DNA of 64,000 nucleotides. It comes from Hermodice carunculata (Eukaryota; Annelida; Polychaeta; Eunicida; Amphinomidae). The notes below the pieces were generated by a model. The model did not search any database. It was not told where the DNA came from and worked only from the letters and a program-made list of their open reading frames with translations. The number at the start of each line of letters is the position of its first letter. The first letter of the stretch is position 1. Both the position numbers and the translations under genes were made by a program. The stretch lies in assembly GCA_964020975.1 (NCBI GenBank), contig CAXHWN010002396.1:1053501-1117500 (forward strand), given 5' to 3'. Shown here piece after piece: positions 12,549-24,229 of the stretch.

Positions 12549-13539
12549 CCATCTATCAAGCCAGACTTCACAACACGAGGCAGCGAGTTCTACCGAACGA
12601 AACAGCGATAGAAAAACTTTTTGATTAGATAGCGAACACCATGTGATCGATTCTGGGCCCTTGTAGTTTCCCACTAAAATAACGACGCATCTGTTTGAAA
12701 TAGAAGCAGTTTTGAAGGTGTTCCCGCTAAAATACTTTTGTTTCAGCCAATGGGAGAGCTTGTTGTTAAAATAGACAAGGTTCTGAGCATTCTAACGATA
12801 TAAACAACATGGCGCGGAGACAAAAAAAAAATCGAGATAGAGACGATGAAATCACCCTATTTTTGCGCAGTTTTGCAAAGTTACATCATTCAAATTGTCA
12901 CAAGCAACGACCCGGTCATTGATTTAAATCATCGTAGAAGGAAAATATTCATTTTAACGCCGCTCGAAATAGCCATCGGCAAGAACTGACATTTCTCTAC
13001 AATAAAATGTGCATGCTTGCATGTAAATAAACAACAGTCAACACAAGGTTTTTGAGACGGCCTTGAATCTGTCACGTGCTTGACTGCTCATGAATAATTC
13101 ATAGCAGCGACAAGCCGGCAAGTTTGACAAGTCTCACTGGACGCCCTCCGCCTGACTCGGGCAGTGCAATTAATACTTCATTACACAGTAGCTCAATTAA
13201 CAGCTTCTGAAGAGGGGTGCGTTATGACCGCTCGCATGTCTGTGTGATAAGAAACACAGTGCAGACCGCCCGGCGCTAATCATCTGGAGTCCGTGTTATC
13301 TGGTTATAGACACGTACCACGCCAATTAGCCAGGTTTGAGGGCCTACCTGTATGGTAACCGAATAACGCTTGGACGTGTGTTTACTTGAAAAATTTATTT
13401 TTGCAATTAATTTTATTTTGAATAAAATACGGAAGACAGTCCAGTGAGACTTGAGCAAGTCTATACTTGTGGTAAATATTAGCTTGGTCATACAATATCA
13501 ACTGGCACTTATAATACTGCATTAGCAGCAACATCCTGC

Positions 13540-14780
13540 ATGGTGGATTGAAAATGTGACTTTCAATGATTTTGGGTTTAAATTGCAACCGAAATCTGAA
13601 GATCTATTTCCACAAACATTGATTATATGTTTGAGACCGTCTCTTGTGATTGTAAAATGAAGTTTTTCATCCACCTAAATGTATTATTTATTTACAACCC
13701 CTCAAATGAATATAGACATTGGTGGCTGTAACATGCAGTGGTGTGAAACACTATTATGGTCAATGCCCCAGTGATTTTTTAATATGAGAGCTAAAATGGT
13801 ATAAACTGTGGGAGGGAGTTCTCACATGCTATATCTATATGTCTTCTTTGACATGCTAATTATTTTGGACTGAACAACAGCATTTTACAGGGAAATGAAG
13901 CAAACAGTTGCTGAAAAGCTACAATAATTTAAGAGGGCAGACAGTTCATGTGATCTTGAATGACCTTGGGCGATAAGTAGCAACAATTTTTTTTAAGTCT
14001 ATATACACCCTATGTGTTGAAACTTCGAGACCATTTCCTCTTGTGATTGTGAAATATAGCTCTTGGTATTTCAAAGTGCTTCTTTTATAAGTATACCCCC
14101 AATAAATACACAGCAATGAACGTAACATACAGGTGTTTAGGGCATTATTATGGGTCATTCCTCACAAAATTATCAATTTAAGAGCAGAAATAGTGTAAAT
14201 TGTGGTGAGGAAGTTCTTTTTGACATATCTGCTGGCTTCTTTGAAACTATAAATGCATTTTAGACCAATCAGTTGTATTTTACATGCAAATGAAGCAAAA
14301 TTCGTTTAAAAAGCTGCAAAAATCCAAGATGGCGTCCAGGTCCTCTGACCTTGAGTGACCTTTGGCTATTTTTAGCAACAAATATTTAAAGGTCTATTCC
14401 CACCCCACATATGCTAAAACTTTGAAACCATTTATTGTTATGATTGTCAAATAAAGTTCGTGATACTTCAAAATGTCTCTGTTATTAATATTCTCCAAAA
14501 TGAATTAAAAGAAATGGAGGTAACTTGCAGTGTATCCGGTACTTTTGTGGTCATTGTGACACAGAATATGCAGATTAAAGTGTTTTAATGTTGTACATTG
14601 TGGCAAAGAAGTGGTTTTTGACATATATGCTGCTTTCTTTTACACTGTAAGCAAGTCTTGGACTGGTCAACTGTGTGTCAGAATCAAATGACACAGAATT
14701 TTGTTTGAAATCAGTAGAAATCCAAGATGGCGGCCAGAGTATGTGACCTTGAATGACCTTGGCCTATTCTTAACAACAAA
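13540..14780. repeat. Tandem array, about 395-398-base units
   Basis: Three diverged units (about 13577-13976, 13977-14374, 14375-14777) plus the tail of an earlier one (13540-13576). Shared landmarks in order: a 'cttgtgattgt..aaat' block, 'atgaagcaaa'-type block, a YY1-like ccaagatggcg box (units 2 and 3), then tgaccttgaatgaccttgg and taacaac. The box tgacctt..tgacctt starts at 13951, 14346 and 14744. No coding potential. Confidence 0.8.
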
Positions 14781-14947
14781 GATGCTAATACCTTGTTCCA
14801 CAGCACTAGTGGTGAAAGTTTTAGAACATGGACTTTGTTAGTATGTTCAATGGTGCCATTTAGTGTGAAATTGTTTACCTGGTGTGAAACTAAGGGAAAT
14901 TGCAGTGTAGTAATCCAGCATTTAAATATGAGAGGCCATTCTAGATG

Positions 14948-14961
14948 GTTGCCATGGCAAC
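14948..14961. promoter_or_regulatory. RFX-type X-box palindrome
   Basis: gttgccatggcaac, the perfect two-half-site RFX motif. Confidence 0.5.
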
Positions 14962-15151
14962 AGTACCCAGTGATGATTGTTCAAAAATGTATATTTTTCA
15001 AAGCAAAATCCACATGTATATTTGTGATCTAAATTGTCATGATTCCAGCACTGAAAACTAGAGAGGAATGTTGTATTATTTTTATTGGCCCACTCTATTG
15101 TGTCAAACATGTGTTTTTTGGCAAAATTTCAGACCATGAAACAATACTTTG

Positions 15152-15165
15152 GTTGCCATGGCAAC
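15152..15165. promoter_or_regulatory. RFX-type X-box palindrome
   Basis: A second exact gttgccatggcaac, 204 bases after the first. Confidence 0.5.
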
Positions 15166-15182
15166 CAAGTGTTAGCCCCATC

Positions 15183-15196
15183 ATTACCATGGTAAC
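15183..15196. promoter_or_regulatory. RFX-type X-box variant
   Basis: attaccatggtaac, near-palindromic, 17 bases after the second X-box. Confidence 0.4.
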
Positions 15197-15360
15197 ATAT
15201 ATAGAACCCGGGAGTGCAAATTCCATTGAACATTTTGGTATATATATTTTATGAGTAGTTATACAGTAGTAACGATTTAGCAGGGTCCAACCCTGGTGCA
15301 TTTTGCCCAAAATCACCAGACACTGGGTACATAGCTCCTGTATATAGCCCAGACTGGAAA

Positions 15361-15790
15361 GTGTTAAGACAACTTTTAACCTCTGTAACTTTTAAACTCA
15401 ATTATAGTGTGGAGTACGATGTTGCGAACTATGTTTCACGGATGCAGAGGTTATTGCTTGCACAGTTACGAACGGGCGTACTGCCATTACATGTAGAAGC
15501 AGACAGTTTTCAGGCCGGACCACTGGAAAATAGGATATGTCATCTATGTGATGTGGATGAAATTAAAGATGAACAACATTTTATTGTAAAGAGCAAACTA
15601 TATACTGATCTGAGGAATGTATTGTATAATAGAGCTGCGGAAAAAATAGACAATTCTTAGACAAAAATTACATTCACTGATAAATTTACTCATTTTTAAC
15701 TCATGAAACTACATTTATGAGTCATTTTGTAAATGATGCTTGGTTGAGGAGATGCAAAGCAAAATAAAAAGAAAACCCTGAATATTAATA
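15361..15790 (+). mobile_element. LINE-type C-terminal fragment with zinc knuckle
   Basis: The frame 15361-15660 matches the tail found after reverse transcriptase in many non-LTR elements: an AQLRTGVLPLHVE segment, then ENRICHLCD..EIKDEQHF. The knuckle has its first two Cys and the His; the usual last Cys is a Ser (KSKLY for KCPLY). Similar but broken sequence continues to about 15790. No reverse transcriptase domain lies upstream, so this is an isolated 3' piece. Confidence 0.6.
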
Positions 15791-15799
15791 TTTTTGTGA

Positions 15800-16615
15800 C
15801 AATACTGAGAAGTGTCTTATAAGCCAGAGTGGGCAGGGTGCTTTTTTACTTCACAGGTTTTGTGCAGGCTTCTTGACAACTTGATGGAAATGCACAAGTC
15901 ACTATAATGAAAAAACATCCATCCATCGTTTTTTCACCATGTGAATTGTACTCAGAATTGCATATCATCTTCAAGGGGAATACGACATTATGTTTATCGA
16001 TCTACAAATGACATTCCTTTATCACCACGTTAATTGTAAACAGAATGAGTAATTTTTCTCTATAAAAGCAGTAAAATTTTATGCTTGACTTTACTGTGTT
16101 AACATACTCTTTTAAGGGACCAATCACTGACACAAATCAGTAAGAGCTAGTTTCCCTAATATTTGTCTGAACACGCAAAGCAGGCATTTTGGAAGATCTA
16201 GGATTAATTTAATTGTGTAATGTATCTTTCTCAAGTTGTTTTCTGCTATTGTTTCTGCATAAAATTTAAAAAATCACAGTCTTTTCAATTTTAGGTATTG
16301 CATTGTTAATAACTGAATATTTCCACAGGGATTCCAGGGATATCTATGAAACAGAAGATACATGTTAAACATGCATATGTACCGTCGAGAGCTATAATAT
16401 CAGTATCAGTTCAATGTAAATTATGACCACTCCATGGATGTAAGCAAGATATTAAACACAGGATATGAGTTAAAACAGAAACTTAAACTCAAGGACATTG
16501 GAATTGTACACAATTTCCATTTTTTGCTCATTGTCATAATTTCAATCATGTGTAGTTACTGTTCTGCTGAAAAATAACCACTCCAGGAAAATACCTAAAT
16601 TCCATTGTTTGGCAA
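15800..16615. other. AT-rich stretch with no gene seen
   Basis: No protein-like frame or clear repeat found. Confidence 0.5.
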
Positions 16616-16617
16616 TA

Positions 16618-16980
16618 ACAAGAGGGCTGTCTGAACAGCCCATGCTCAGCTGACCTAAAGATTCATTACACTTGACATGTGCTCTTACCTTGGGACAGAA
16701 CAAAATAAGTAGACACCTCTCAAAGGTACATTCCTGCCAAATTTGCAACAAATCTGACCGAAATTATTGAAGTTATAACCGTAACAAGGAATTCCCATGT
16801 TGAACTTTCCTATTAACACTTTTTCTAAAGATTGAGGAAAAAAAGCATAAAAAATCCTAACAAGAGGGCTGCGTGAACAGTCCATGCTGAGCTGACCTAG
16901 GTATCCGTCCCACTTGTGGCTCTGTGAGGATAAGATCGAGGTCACCCATGTTCTACCTGAGCTCCACATCAAACTGATAT
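16618..16980. repeat. Two copies of a short interspersed repeat head
   Basis: The word acaagagggctg..gaacag(c/t)cc begins at 16618 and again at 16859, each followed by atgct.agctgacct. The first copy folds as gggctgt-ctga-acagccc. A third copy lies at 23706. Likely a SINE- or MITE-like family; the ends are not defined. Confidence 0.55.
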
Positions 16981-16989
16981 TTCAGTTGA

Positions 16990-18400
16990 ATAATGCTGTC
17001 AAAATGCAGCTTTGCTACGGACGAATGAGGCAGAATGTCTGCTATATCGCAAAATAGAATCTGTCAAAATATCTATGGTGGGGAAACACAATTTGTAAAT
17101 GAGCCCTGTGAATTCTTTGGCACAGTATTGTGCATGCATATTTATGAACAATGTGGCAACTACCTCAATCTGTGATCTGTGATCCGTTATCCTCCAGGAT
17201 GTGCTTTTTTGTCTTATCAAACAGGGAACACAGCTATAAAATGCACACCTAAGTGGAAAAACCCAATATCAATAACAACCCGTCTACCTGAGATGGCTTA
17301 TCAGTGCAGAAGGAAGGTTGTCCTGGCTCTTCAGACTGACACGGTTAGTGTCAAGGTTATCTGCCAGTGTTGAAAAGCTGTACATGTTTTGATTGCAAAG
17401 GACTCAGCAAAATATTAATTGCCCGAAATGACAGGAGAAGCAAATTTGATACAAAGAGAGGTTAATGAGATGTTCCACAAGTTGAAATATTGACAGCCAT
17501 GGATATGCCTTTTGTAGTGGTATCTGGCAGATCACCCTATACATGCCATTATAAGCACCAACCTTCACTGTTAACCCAAACACTGAGTATGGCAAGGCAC
17601 CCATCCAAGCCAGACTTTCCTGGCATGTGCTAGAGAAATGGTGTACATGACTCTTATGCTCTGCTGACAGGCTTCACTTTACCAACTCTATACATTTAGG
17701 TGTACTCGTGGGACCTCTAGGGTGGATCACCACATGTAGAGGGCTGACAAGTCGCAAGGAATGCTGCTTTTTTATCATGTCATGCTCTGGATTGCTGTAA
17801 CTCGAGAACCCCATCCTTACTTCAACAATGGCTACAATGTTAGGATGTTGTAACAATGTTTCAACCTCTTGCATGCTTTATTTTGTTGCTATGGATTGTT
17901 AAAAAAAGCGGAGATAAAGCCCAACTGAAAAACAAACTTGTTTATTCCATACCAGCTTATTCATCCCACTTTGTGTTTTCAGGGATTTATCGAAACACTG
18001 TTTCGAGACCAAATGCTCTAATTGAAAATCTTCTGGGCTGCTGGTTTCCCCCTCCAGTGCAGGGCCAAACTGTAGCTTCTATCCAGCACCTTCCCAGAAT
18101 AACACTGGGCATCTACAACTTGGTATACCAATTGTCCTTCAACTATTCAACCACTGAGATACCAGGACCTGCAATGCAACCTATAACTTAGGGATTGGGT
18201 GCTGTCTTTTCCAACTCCTTGTCGCAGGAGCATCTCCTATTGTCAGGGAATATATGATGGATTGCTGTCAGTATTCTGCAATACAGAATCAGAGTGATAC
18301 TGTTAGGTGAAACAACACACGGCCTTCGGGAGAAACAAGGTTCCTGAGCAAAAAACAAACACTTTGAATACTGCCAACTAAATCTATGCAATCTTGGCAC
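16990..18400. other. Stretch with no recognised gene
   Basis: Only chance-looking frames up to 111 codons; none shows a motif I know. Confidence 0.45.
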
Positions 18401-18406
18401 CTATCT

Positions 18407-19072
18407 CATATACCGTATTCATTCCAATTAGCGCACTGTGTGCTTAAAAAATAATTTACATCAAAATTCCGCCCCGAAAAATCGATCATAAGCGCACTCT
18501 CCCCCCCATTTTTCCCATGGAAAGTCTTCCAAAGAGTTGGAACTGTCATCATATTCACGTCAGTAAACTCGCCGGGAAAACTATCAATATAAATTTTGCA
18601 GACTCACCTAAACACCAGTGGATGATAACATACATATCAAGCTTTATTTATGTCGATAGGGAACAAAAAAGTTGGTAAACTGAGGTGACATTCAGCTAAC
18701 TAAATGCCTGGGTCTGCCTCCCAGGTGAGCAAGCCAGCATGGCTACCTAAACAGGAAGTGGCAACTGAGCATATGCAATATGACAGGAAGTGCTCAGCAA
18801 AGAGGGAGTATTTGTTTTCAAGGTACACACGGAGATACAGATAAGGTGGAGAGCATTGAAAAAACACAAAAAACAAACCATTGTGCTTTTTGTGACAAAG
18901 AATTGTACTCGGTTGGAAAACTATTGATTTTAATGCTAGTCATGCATGGTGATAAAGAGTTACATTGAAAACCACACCAGTTTCACAGTAAGTAGCTTGC
19001 AGATCATTCAGTAAAACTGGGGATGTGCGCTTATTGGGGTATGTGTGATAATTAGCATGAATACAGTATATG
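18407..19072. mobile_element. 666-base element with terminal inverted repeats (MITE-like)
   Basis: The left end catataccgtattcat and the reverse complement of the right end catatactgtattcat agree at 15 of 16 bases and about 25 of the first 30. An inner 10-base match (ataagcgcac, 18488-18497, against 19025-19034) is also inverted. No transposase inside. Family not assigned. Confidence 0.6.
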
Positions 19073-19876
19073 ATTTTGCTGCACAAAGGTTAAGAGCTCT
19101 CTAGCACTCTTCAAGCCAGGTTCTTGGGAAATTGCTGTCAGAAATTCAGTCATTAGCAAAGCCCAAATGTCAAAATCACTCTCAGATAGTCCTGCTCTTG
19201 ATTCATTATGATGGCAATGGAAATCGTGTTCCATACCTGCCAATGTAGACCTCCGAAAGCCACATGCCAAGAAGCACTACAAAGATACACATACCAAGGA
19301 ATATGACTGTTTAGTTCATATCTATTGACATGTGAAAAATGCTGTCCACAAAAGACACAACGAAACACCTGTCTTGCTTATAGCATCGCAAATGCAGACT
19401 TGCAGTTCTTAACCATCTAACAGGGAAACCAGCCCTATGTTTTTCAACTTAGCTGGCTGTAACAAGGATGGTTCCCAGCTGACCTCTCCACTCATTTCAG
19501 GCTGTGCAGAGGGTATAACAACCTGAAGATTTTCCTGGCCAATATTGTTCTCAGGTTGTCCTTTCTTCTCGTCCTTGTTCTCTGTCCATTCATTCAAGCA
19601 CCAGCTCCTTGACAGAGCAGTCCAAGGGATCACTTTGTTCCTCTGTCCATTCATCCAAGACTAGTCCTCCTGGATAGATAGGGAATCCATCTGATAAGTA
19701 AATATACAATACACACAATTTATTTAAATACATTTGTTTACCTGTATATATTTCTTACCCACCAATCAGCCAGTCTTGAAAAACTGACTTTGATATGGAT
19801 ATTAAATCAAGGCATTATTCATTTGACATGACCTAATTATAATGGCTATATACAAATATACATATATGCATAGCAC

Positions 19877-20581
19877 TTAATCTACACATAATCCCATAGA
19901 TGAGGTGGCAGCACATGTTTCCTGTCCTGGCTTTTCTGGATATTTCTTCTCAAAAGGGGGAGGGAACTTTTCAGAGTAATACAGGACTGATGGCAACCTT
20001 GCTCTTGGAGGTTCCAATACTTTTGCAGGTTTGGGTTCTACAGATCTTGCAGTTCCTTGCACTTTTGACAGTGTATGTTTCATAATCACTGTGCCCTGAG
20101 ATGGTACAGGAGTACTTGTGATGAGGTTCAACCTTGCTCTTGGATGTTTCAAAATTTTTGGAGGTTTGGCTTCTACAGATCTTGCAGTTCGTTGTGCTCT
20201 CAACAGTGTCTGTTTCATAATGACTGAGCCCTGGGATGGCACAGCAGTACTTGTGATGAGGTTCAACCTTGCTCTTGGAGGTTCCAAAATTTTTGGAGGT
20301 TTGGGTTCTACAGATCTTGCAATTCCTTGCACTCTTGACAATGTGTGTTTCATAATCACTGAGCCCTGGGATGACACAAGAGTACTTGTGATGAGGTCTG
20401 AAACCATAAGTACAGGAACCTTATCTTTGAGAGTACCACTGGTAGAGCTAGGATCTTCATTCTCAATCATTGCAAACAAATCTTCAAAGACATCTTCATG
20501 AAAATCCTGATAATATTCTTCATGGTCTTTAGCAATATGTGTATTCAAGTCTAGAAAACTGGGCCTCATTTGAACATCCAT
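19877..20581 (-). CDS. Tail frame of the Gypsy fossil with three 45-residue tandem repeats
   Basis: A 234-codon frame. After an acidic start (EDVFEDLFAMIENED) come three tandem 45-residue repeats, each starting LITST and containing QG(S/T)VIMK, ARSVE(P/A)KP and PRARL, then a Pro/Lys-rich end (FPPPFEKKYPEKPG). All three units are exactly 45 codons. It directly follows integrase-like sequence, so I read it as the C-terminal extension of Pol; an independent small gene is the alternative. Confidence 0.5.
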   Translation of the reverse strand: MDVQMRPSFLDLNTHIAKDHEEYYQDFHEDVFEDLFAMIENEDPSSTSGTLKDKVPVLMVSDLITSTLVSSQGSVIMKHTLSRVQGIARSVEPKPPKILEPPRARLNLITSTAVPSQGSVIMKQTLLRAQRTARSVEAKPPKILKHPRARLNLITSTPVPSQGTVIMKHTLSKVQGTARSVEPKPAKVLEPPRARLPSVLYYSEKFPPPFEKKYPEKPGQETCAATSSMGLCVD

Positions 20582-21960
20582 AAGGGTATAAAATGATCTT
20601 TATGGGTTTTAAGCGATCATGATGTGACACCCATTCTTTCCTATTGCCTTTGACTTTCAAAAGCACAGGGGACAACACCTTCGTAATAAAATAAAAGACC
20701 ACTCCACACCTTCTTTTGTTTTCTTGACTGACCTGGCTTACAAGCTGTTTCTAACTTATATACAAGTATGCAAGATCCCAGCCTCGTAAGACCTATCACA
20801 CAAAGTCATGTCACAATTTTTTCATCTGTCAGGCTTGATATATGTTCAAATCTTCTCTGACTACCTCATGGATCTTTGTCAGGATCTTGTGAATCTGTTT
20901 CACATAAACTGGTGAACTTCAATCAAATTGAAAATCTGGTCTTGGGGAAAGAACACTTCTCTCCCGAACATCATGAGATTGGCTGAGTACCCCATACTGT
21001 GCTTCGGCATGGAGTCTGATATATCACTACATCTTGACCATCAGGGGCAACCAAATCAAACTATGAACTCTGTCATGATCCGTTCTTCACTAGATTTGGC
21101 TGTTTCATCTGGCAAAGCGTAGCATTCAAATCAATTCGTATCCTGGTCCATTAGCATCAGAATGTACATAATTTCCCAGCTACACTAGGAAGATATGGGC
21201 CTAAGATATTTATATGGAGTCTCTCCATGGGGAGTTCCTTCATGATACTTCACTAGCCTTGCTCTTGGCCACATTCTCAGCTTTTCGTTGAGACTGCAGG
21301 TGGTGCAGGAGTCCACATAGGTCTAGCAATATGTGGACATATTGGCACAACCACTCATTTTATGGTTATCGCAACCTCCCACCTGACTCCGTCTTCCAGC
21401 TATAACTTTGATTTCCAAAACCAGAGGTGTTTAGTTGCTGGATTCTGTAATTGTACCACATCTGTTAGTAGACCTTTCATAGATTATAACCAGCTTATTA
21501 ATGGTGAGAGGTCAGGGACCTTCACTTGTTCTCCTCAAAGTTCCTGTGAAGAATATCCCCAAACCAATTTACACTCAGATCATTTACATTCTGACCACTA
21601 TCCTTTTTTTCAAAATCACCTTGTTGATCAGTCATTCATGGCCCTACTGCAAACTGTTAGAGGAACTATATCATCTACGTCCTCCTCAAAATGACTCCAC
21701 TGGTCATGGGGTATGAGGGGCAATACTTGTAACCACCACATTGAAGCTGAGAAACACTAATTTTCTGCCCTTTTAAAAATCATAAAACAATTCTAAATCT
21801 GGAGAACTACTTAATGTGTCTGCATTATGATGAATTTTTCCTAGCCTACGCAGAATTTGCACATCATACAGGCTCAGCATTTGGAACCTTCTAGCTAAAT
21901 ATTTAAATCTCAGAAACCAAGTTACGCAAGGTAATCTGTATGGACCACAAACTATCTACT
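19877..21960 (-). mobile_element. Gypsy-type LTR retrotransposon fossil: RNase H end, integrase, Pol tail
   Basis: Read on the minus strand from 21960 down: a stretch like the end of Gypsy RNase H, then integrase with an HEGTPHGETP-type region, a GYSANLMMFGREV segment, and a GPY/F-like end with VSHHDRLKP. It is followed by the 234-codon tail frame at 19877-20581. The fossil is broken in several places. The 3' LTR was not found. Together with the reverse-transcriptase piece at 25330-25904 on the same strand, it is probably one old insertion split by later repeats. Confidence 0.7.
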
Positions 21961-22339
21961 TAACAGGCAATGTCTATACTGCTGTCTAAAGCATACCACA
22001 TGTACTGATTTCTTGCAGGATGTGCAGTATTTCCATTGAGTGGTCATGACAGGCAGACTGCCACACGCTATAACTCTGAGCTTGACACATTGAGGCTGTG
22101 ACAGCTCTGCCCCAATGGAAGCCCTTAAGGCATCTCAGCATCTGCTTACGTTGTTTTTCTTCCTCATTCTCAATCCCAAAGGAACTCATCCCAACCAGTG
22201 TTTCACAGATTTAGGAACTTGTGTGTTGACTGCATGTGTCACACTGGCAAAGCATCCCAAATCAAGATCAAGTTTTGAAACAAATAAGTATTTAGCTAAC
22301 AAAGCTCCTGACTGTTGTGTGTGCATTCACCGATAAGTA

Positions 22340-24200
22340 CCCTAATTCTAAAACATTCAGAAGTCCACAGCAGTGACACGTACTGAACAAATTTGTCTGA
22401 CCCTTTCATCAGGAACATATCCACTAGGTACCTGAGTAATCATTATAAAAGGAAAGTTAAAAGTAGTGAAAACACAACAAAAATTTCATTAAAAATGCAA
22501 AGATAACTGGGCCATTACCATTTAAACAGTGGGATAGAGACCTACCCACGGTACATTGCCACCAGGTTTGAAGTGAATTTGGGTGATGTTTTCAGAGGTT
22601 AAAATTTGAGCCAGTAAGGATGCCCATTGTGTTTGGTTATCAAGAGGAATAAGTAATAAGTACCTGATTGAAAAAAACAAACAAACAAACAAAAAAAACA
22701 AACATTCATAATCAGAAATCCACAGCAGTGCCACGTAGTGATGATTTTTGTTTCACCCATTCACATGGATCATTTGCACCAAGTTTTAGCTTAATCTAAG
22801 TGAAGGTTCTGGAGTAGTCAGAAATAGCGAAAACACATAAATACATCTTCAAATATTTAAAGAAAAAATACGGGAGCATGACTCTTTGAACAAGCTTGGT
22901 TGAGACCCACCCAAGATACATTGCCACCGAGTTTGAAGTAAATTGGGTTGATGGCTTCGGAGAAGAACTCAAAAATGTCAATCAGCATTAAAATACCTAC
23001 TGGCTTACATGATTATAAGTGAAAAAAAAACAAAAAACATTACAATATCAGGAATCCACAGCACTGCCACACAGTGATAAACTTTGTTTGACCCTTTCCA
23101 AGTATCATTTCCATCAAGTTTCAGCTTCATCTGAGTGACGGTTCTTGAGGAGTCCAAAAGAGTAACACCCCCACCCACCCACCCCCTCCCCCCCGAAAAA
23201 GAAATTGCAGCGCTACATGCTCACTAAATTAAGAACCAAGTGGCCCTAAAAGTATTCATATGTGATATCAAAGCAATTGTGTTAGCAATTTTCGAGAAGA
23301 TTTTTTATGATTTGCCCAAGATAAGAACAAAAAAATTCTCAAGAAATACCAAAATAACTGGGCCATGGCCATTTGATCAAACGAGGTGGAAACCCACCCA
23401 AGATACATTGCCAGCACGTTTTTAGTGAATATGGTTGACGGTTTCAGAGAAGGTCAAAATTTGAACCAGCGTTAGAATGGCCACTGACTTGGATGGTTAT
23501 CTAGAGGATTAGCGCATTTATCGATAACAACCTAAATTGAAAAAAAAAATCATTAAAAATAAAAAATCCACAGCAGTGCCAGCTAGTGAACACGTTTGTT
23601 TGACCCTTCCATAAGGGACATATCCACCAATTTGAGTTTAATCTGCGTGATGGTTCTGGAGAGAAAGTCGAAAATAGCGAAAACGCGCACACAAATTACA
23701 AATCAAACAAGAGGCCTGTGTGAACAGCCCGTGCTCAGCTGACCTAAACTTGTATGCAAAAGAAAGGCTGCAGCTAAGCACACGTGTGTTGAGCTTTAGC
23801 TGAGTGCATATGACAATAAGAAGTATTTTAAAGATTCGCCTAAAGAATTAAAAAATAATAATAATAATAACATTGCCCTTATAGAGGACTACAACCCTGT
23901 GTAACATGAATTCTTTAATTTTAATATTCTTGACATATTATGCAGAAAGTAAGTCCCACTTTAATAGCTCTGTTTAATCCAGATTTATTGAAGCCTGACA
24001 AATTGAACAGAAAGGGTAGAAACACATCTAAAGAATATTGCCACCAAGTTTGAAGTGAATCTGGAAAACAGAAAAAATTGTTGAAAGTCAGAAATTCACA
24101 GCAGTTCCACGTCGTGAGAAACTTTGTTTGACCCTTCTGCAAGAAACATATCCACAAAGTTTCAGGCTTATCTGAGTGACGCTGATTTACATTTCTGAAG
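22340..24200. repeat. Degenerate interleaved repeat array (boxes A and B alternating)
   Basis: Box A (tccacagcagtgccacgta, then a 'tttgacccttt' and 'atccaccaagttt' pattern) starts near 22364, 22719, 23055, 23567 and 24095. Box B (acccaagatacattgccacc, then gtttgaagtgaat) recurs near 22550, 22910, 23395 and 24030. Spacing is irregular, 330-530 bases. A head like those at 16618 and 16859 occurs at 23706. It sits inside the Gypsy fossil's span. Confidence 0.7.
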
Positions 24201-24229
24201 GCAATTGGTCTGCTTTGCTGGGTAGCCAT

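Larger units (their letters stand above)
11590..13340. promoter_or_regulatory. CpG-richer stretch, possible regulatory or promoter region
   Basis: By eye this stretch has more CpG and GC than its surroundings. It has no convincing long frame. It contains a perfect CRE palindrome and a 21-bp-arm hairpin. Short ACTTG/CAAGT-type words recur at about 11380, 11716, 13120 and 13445. No transcript start could be assigned. Confidence 0.25.

Noticed and set aside
13121-13454. 13-base inverted match (caagtctcactgg against ccagtgagacttg) 320 bases apart
   Set aside because: Too short and without further end symmetry to call an element.
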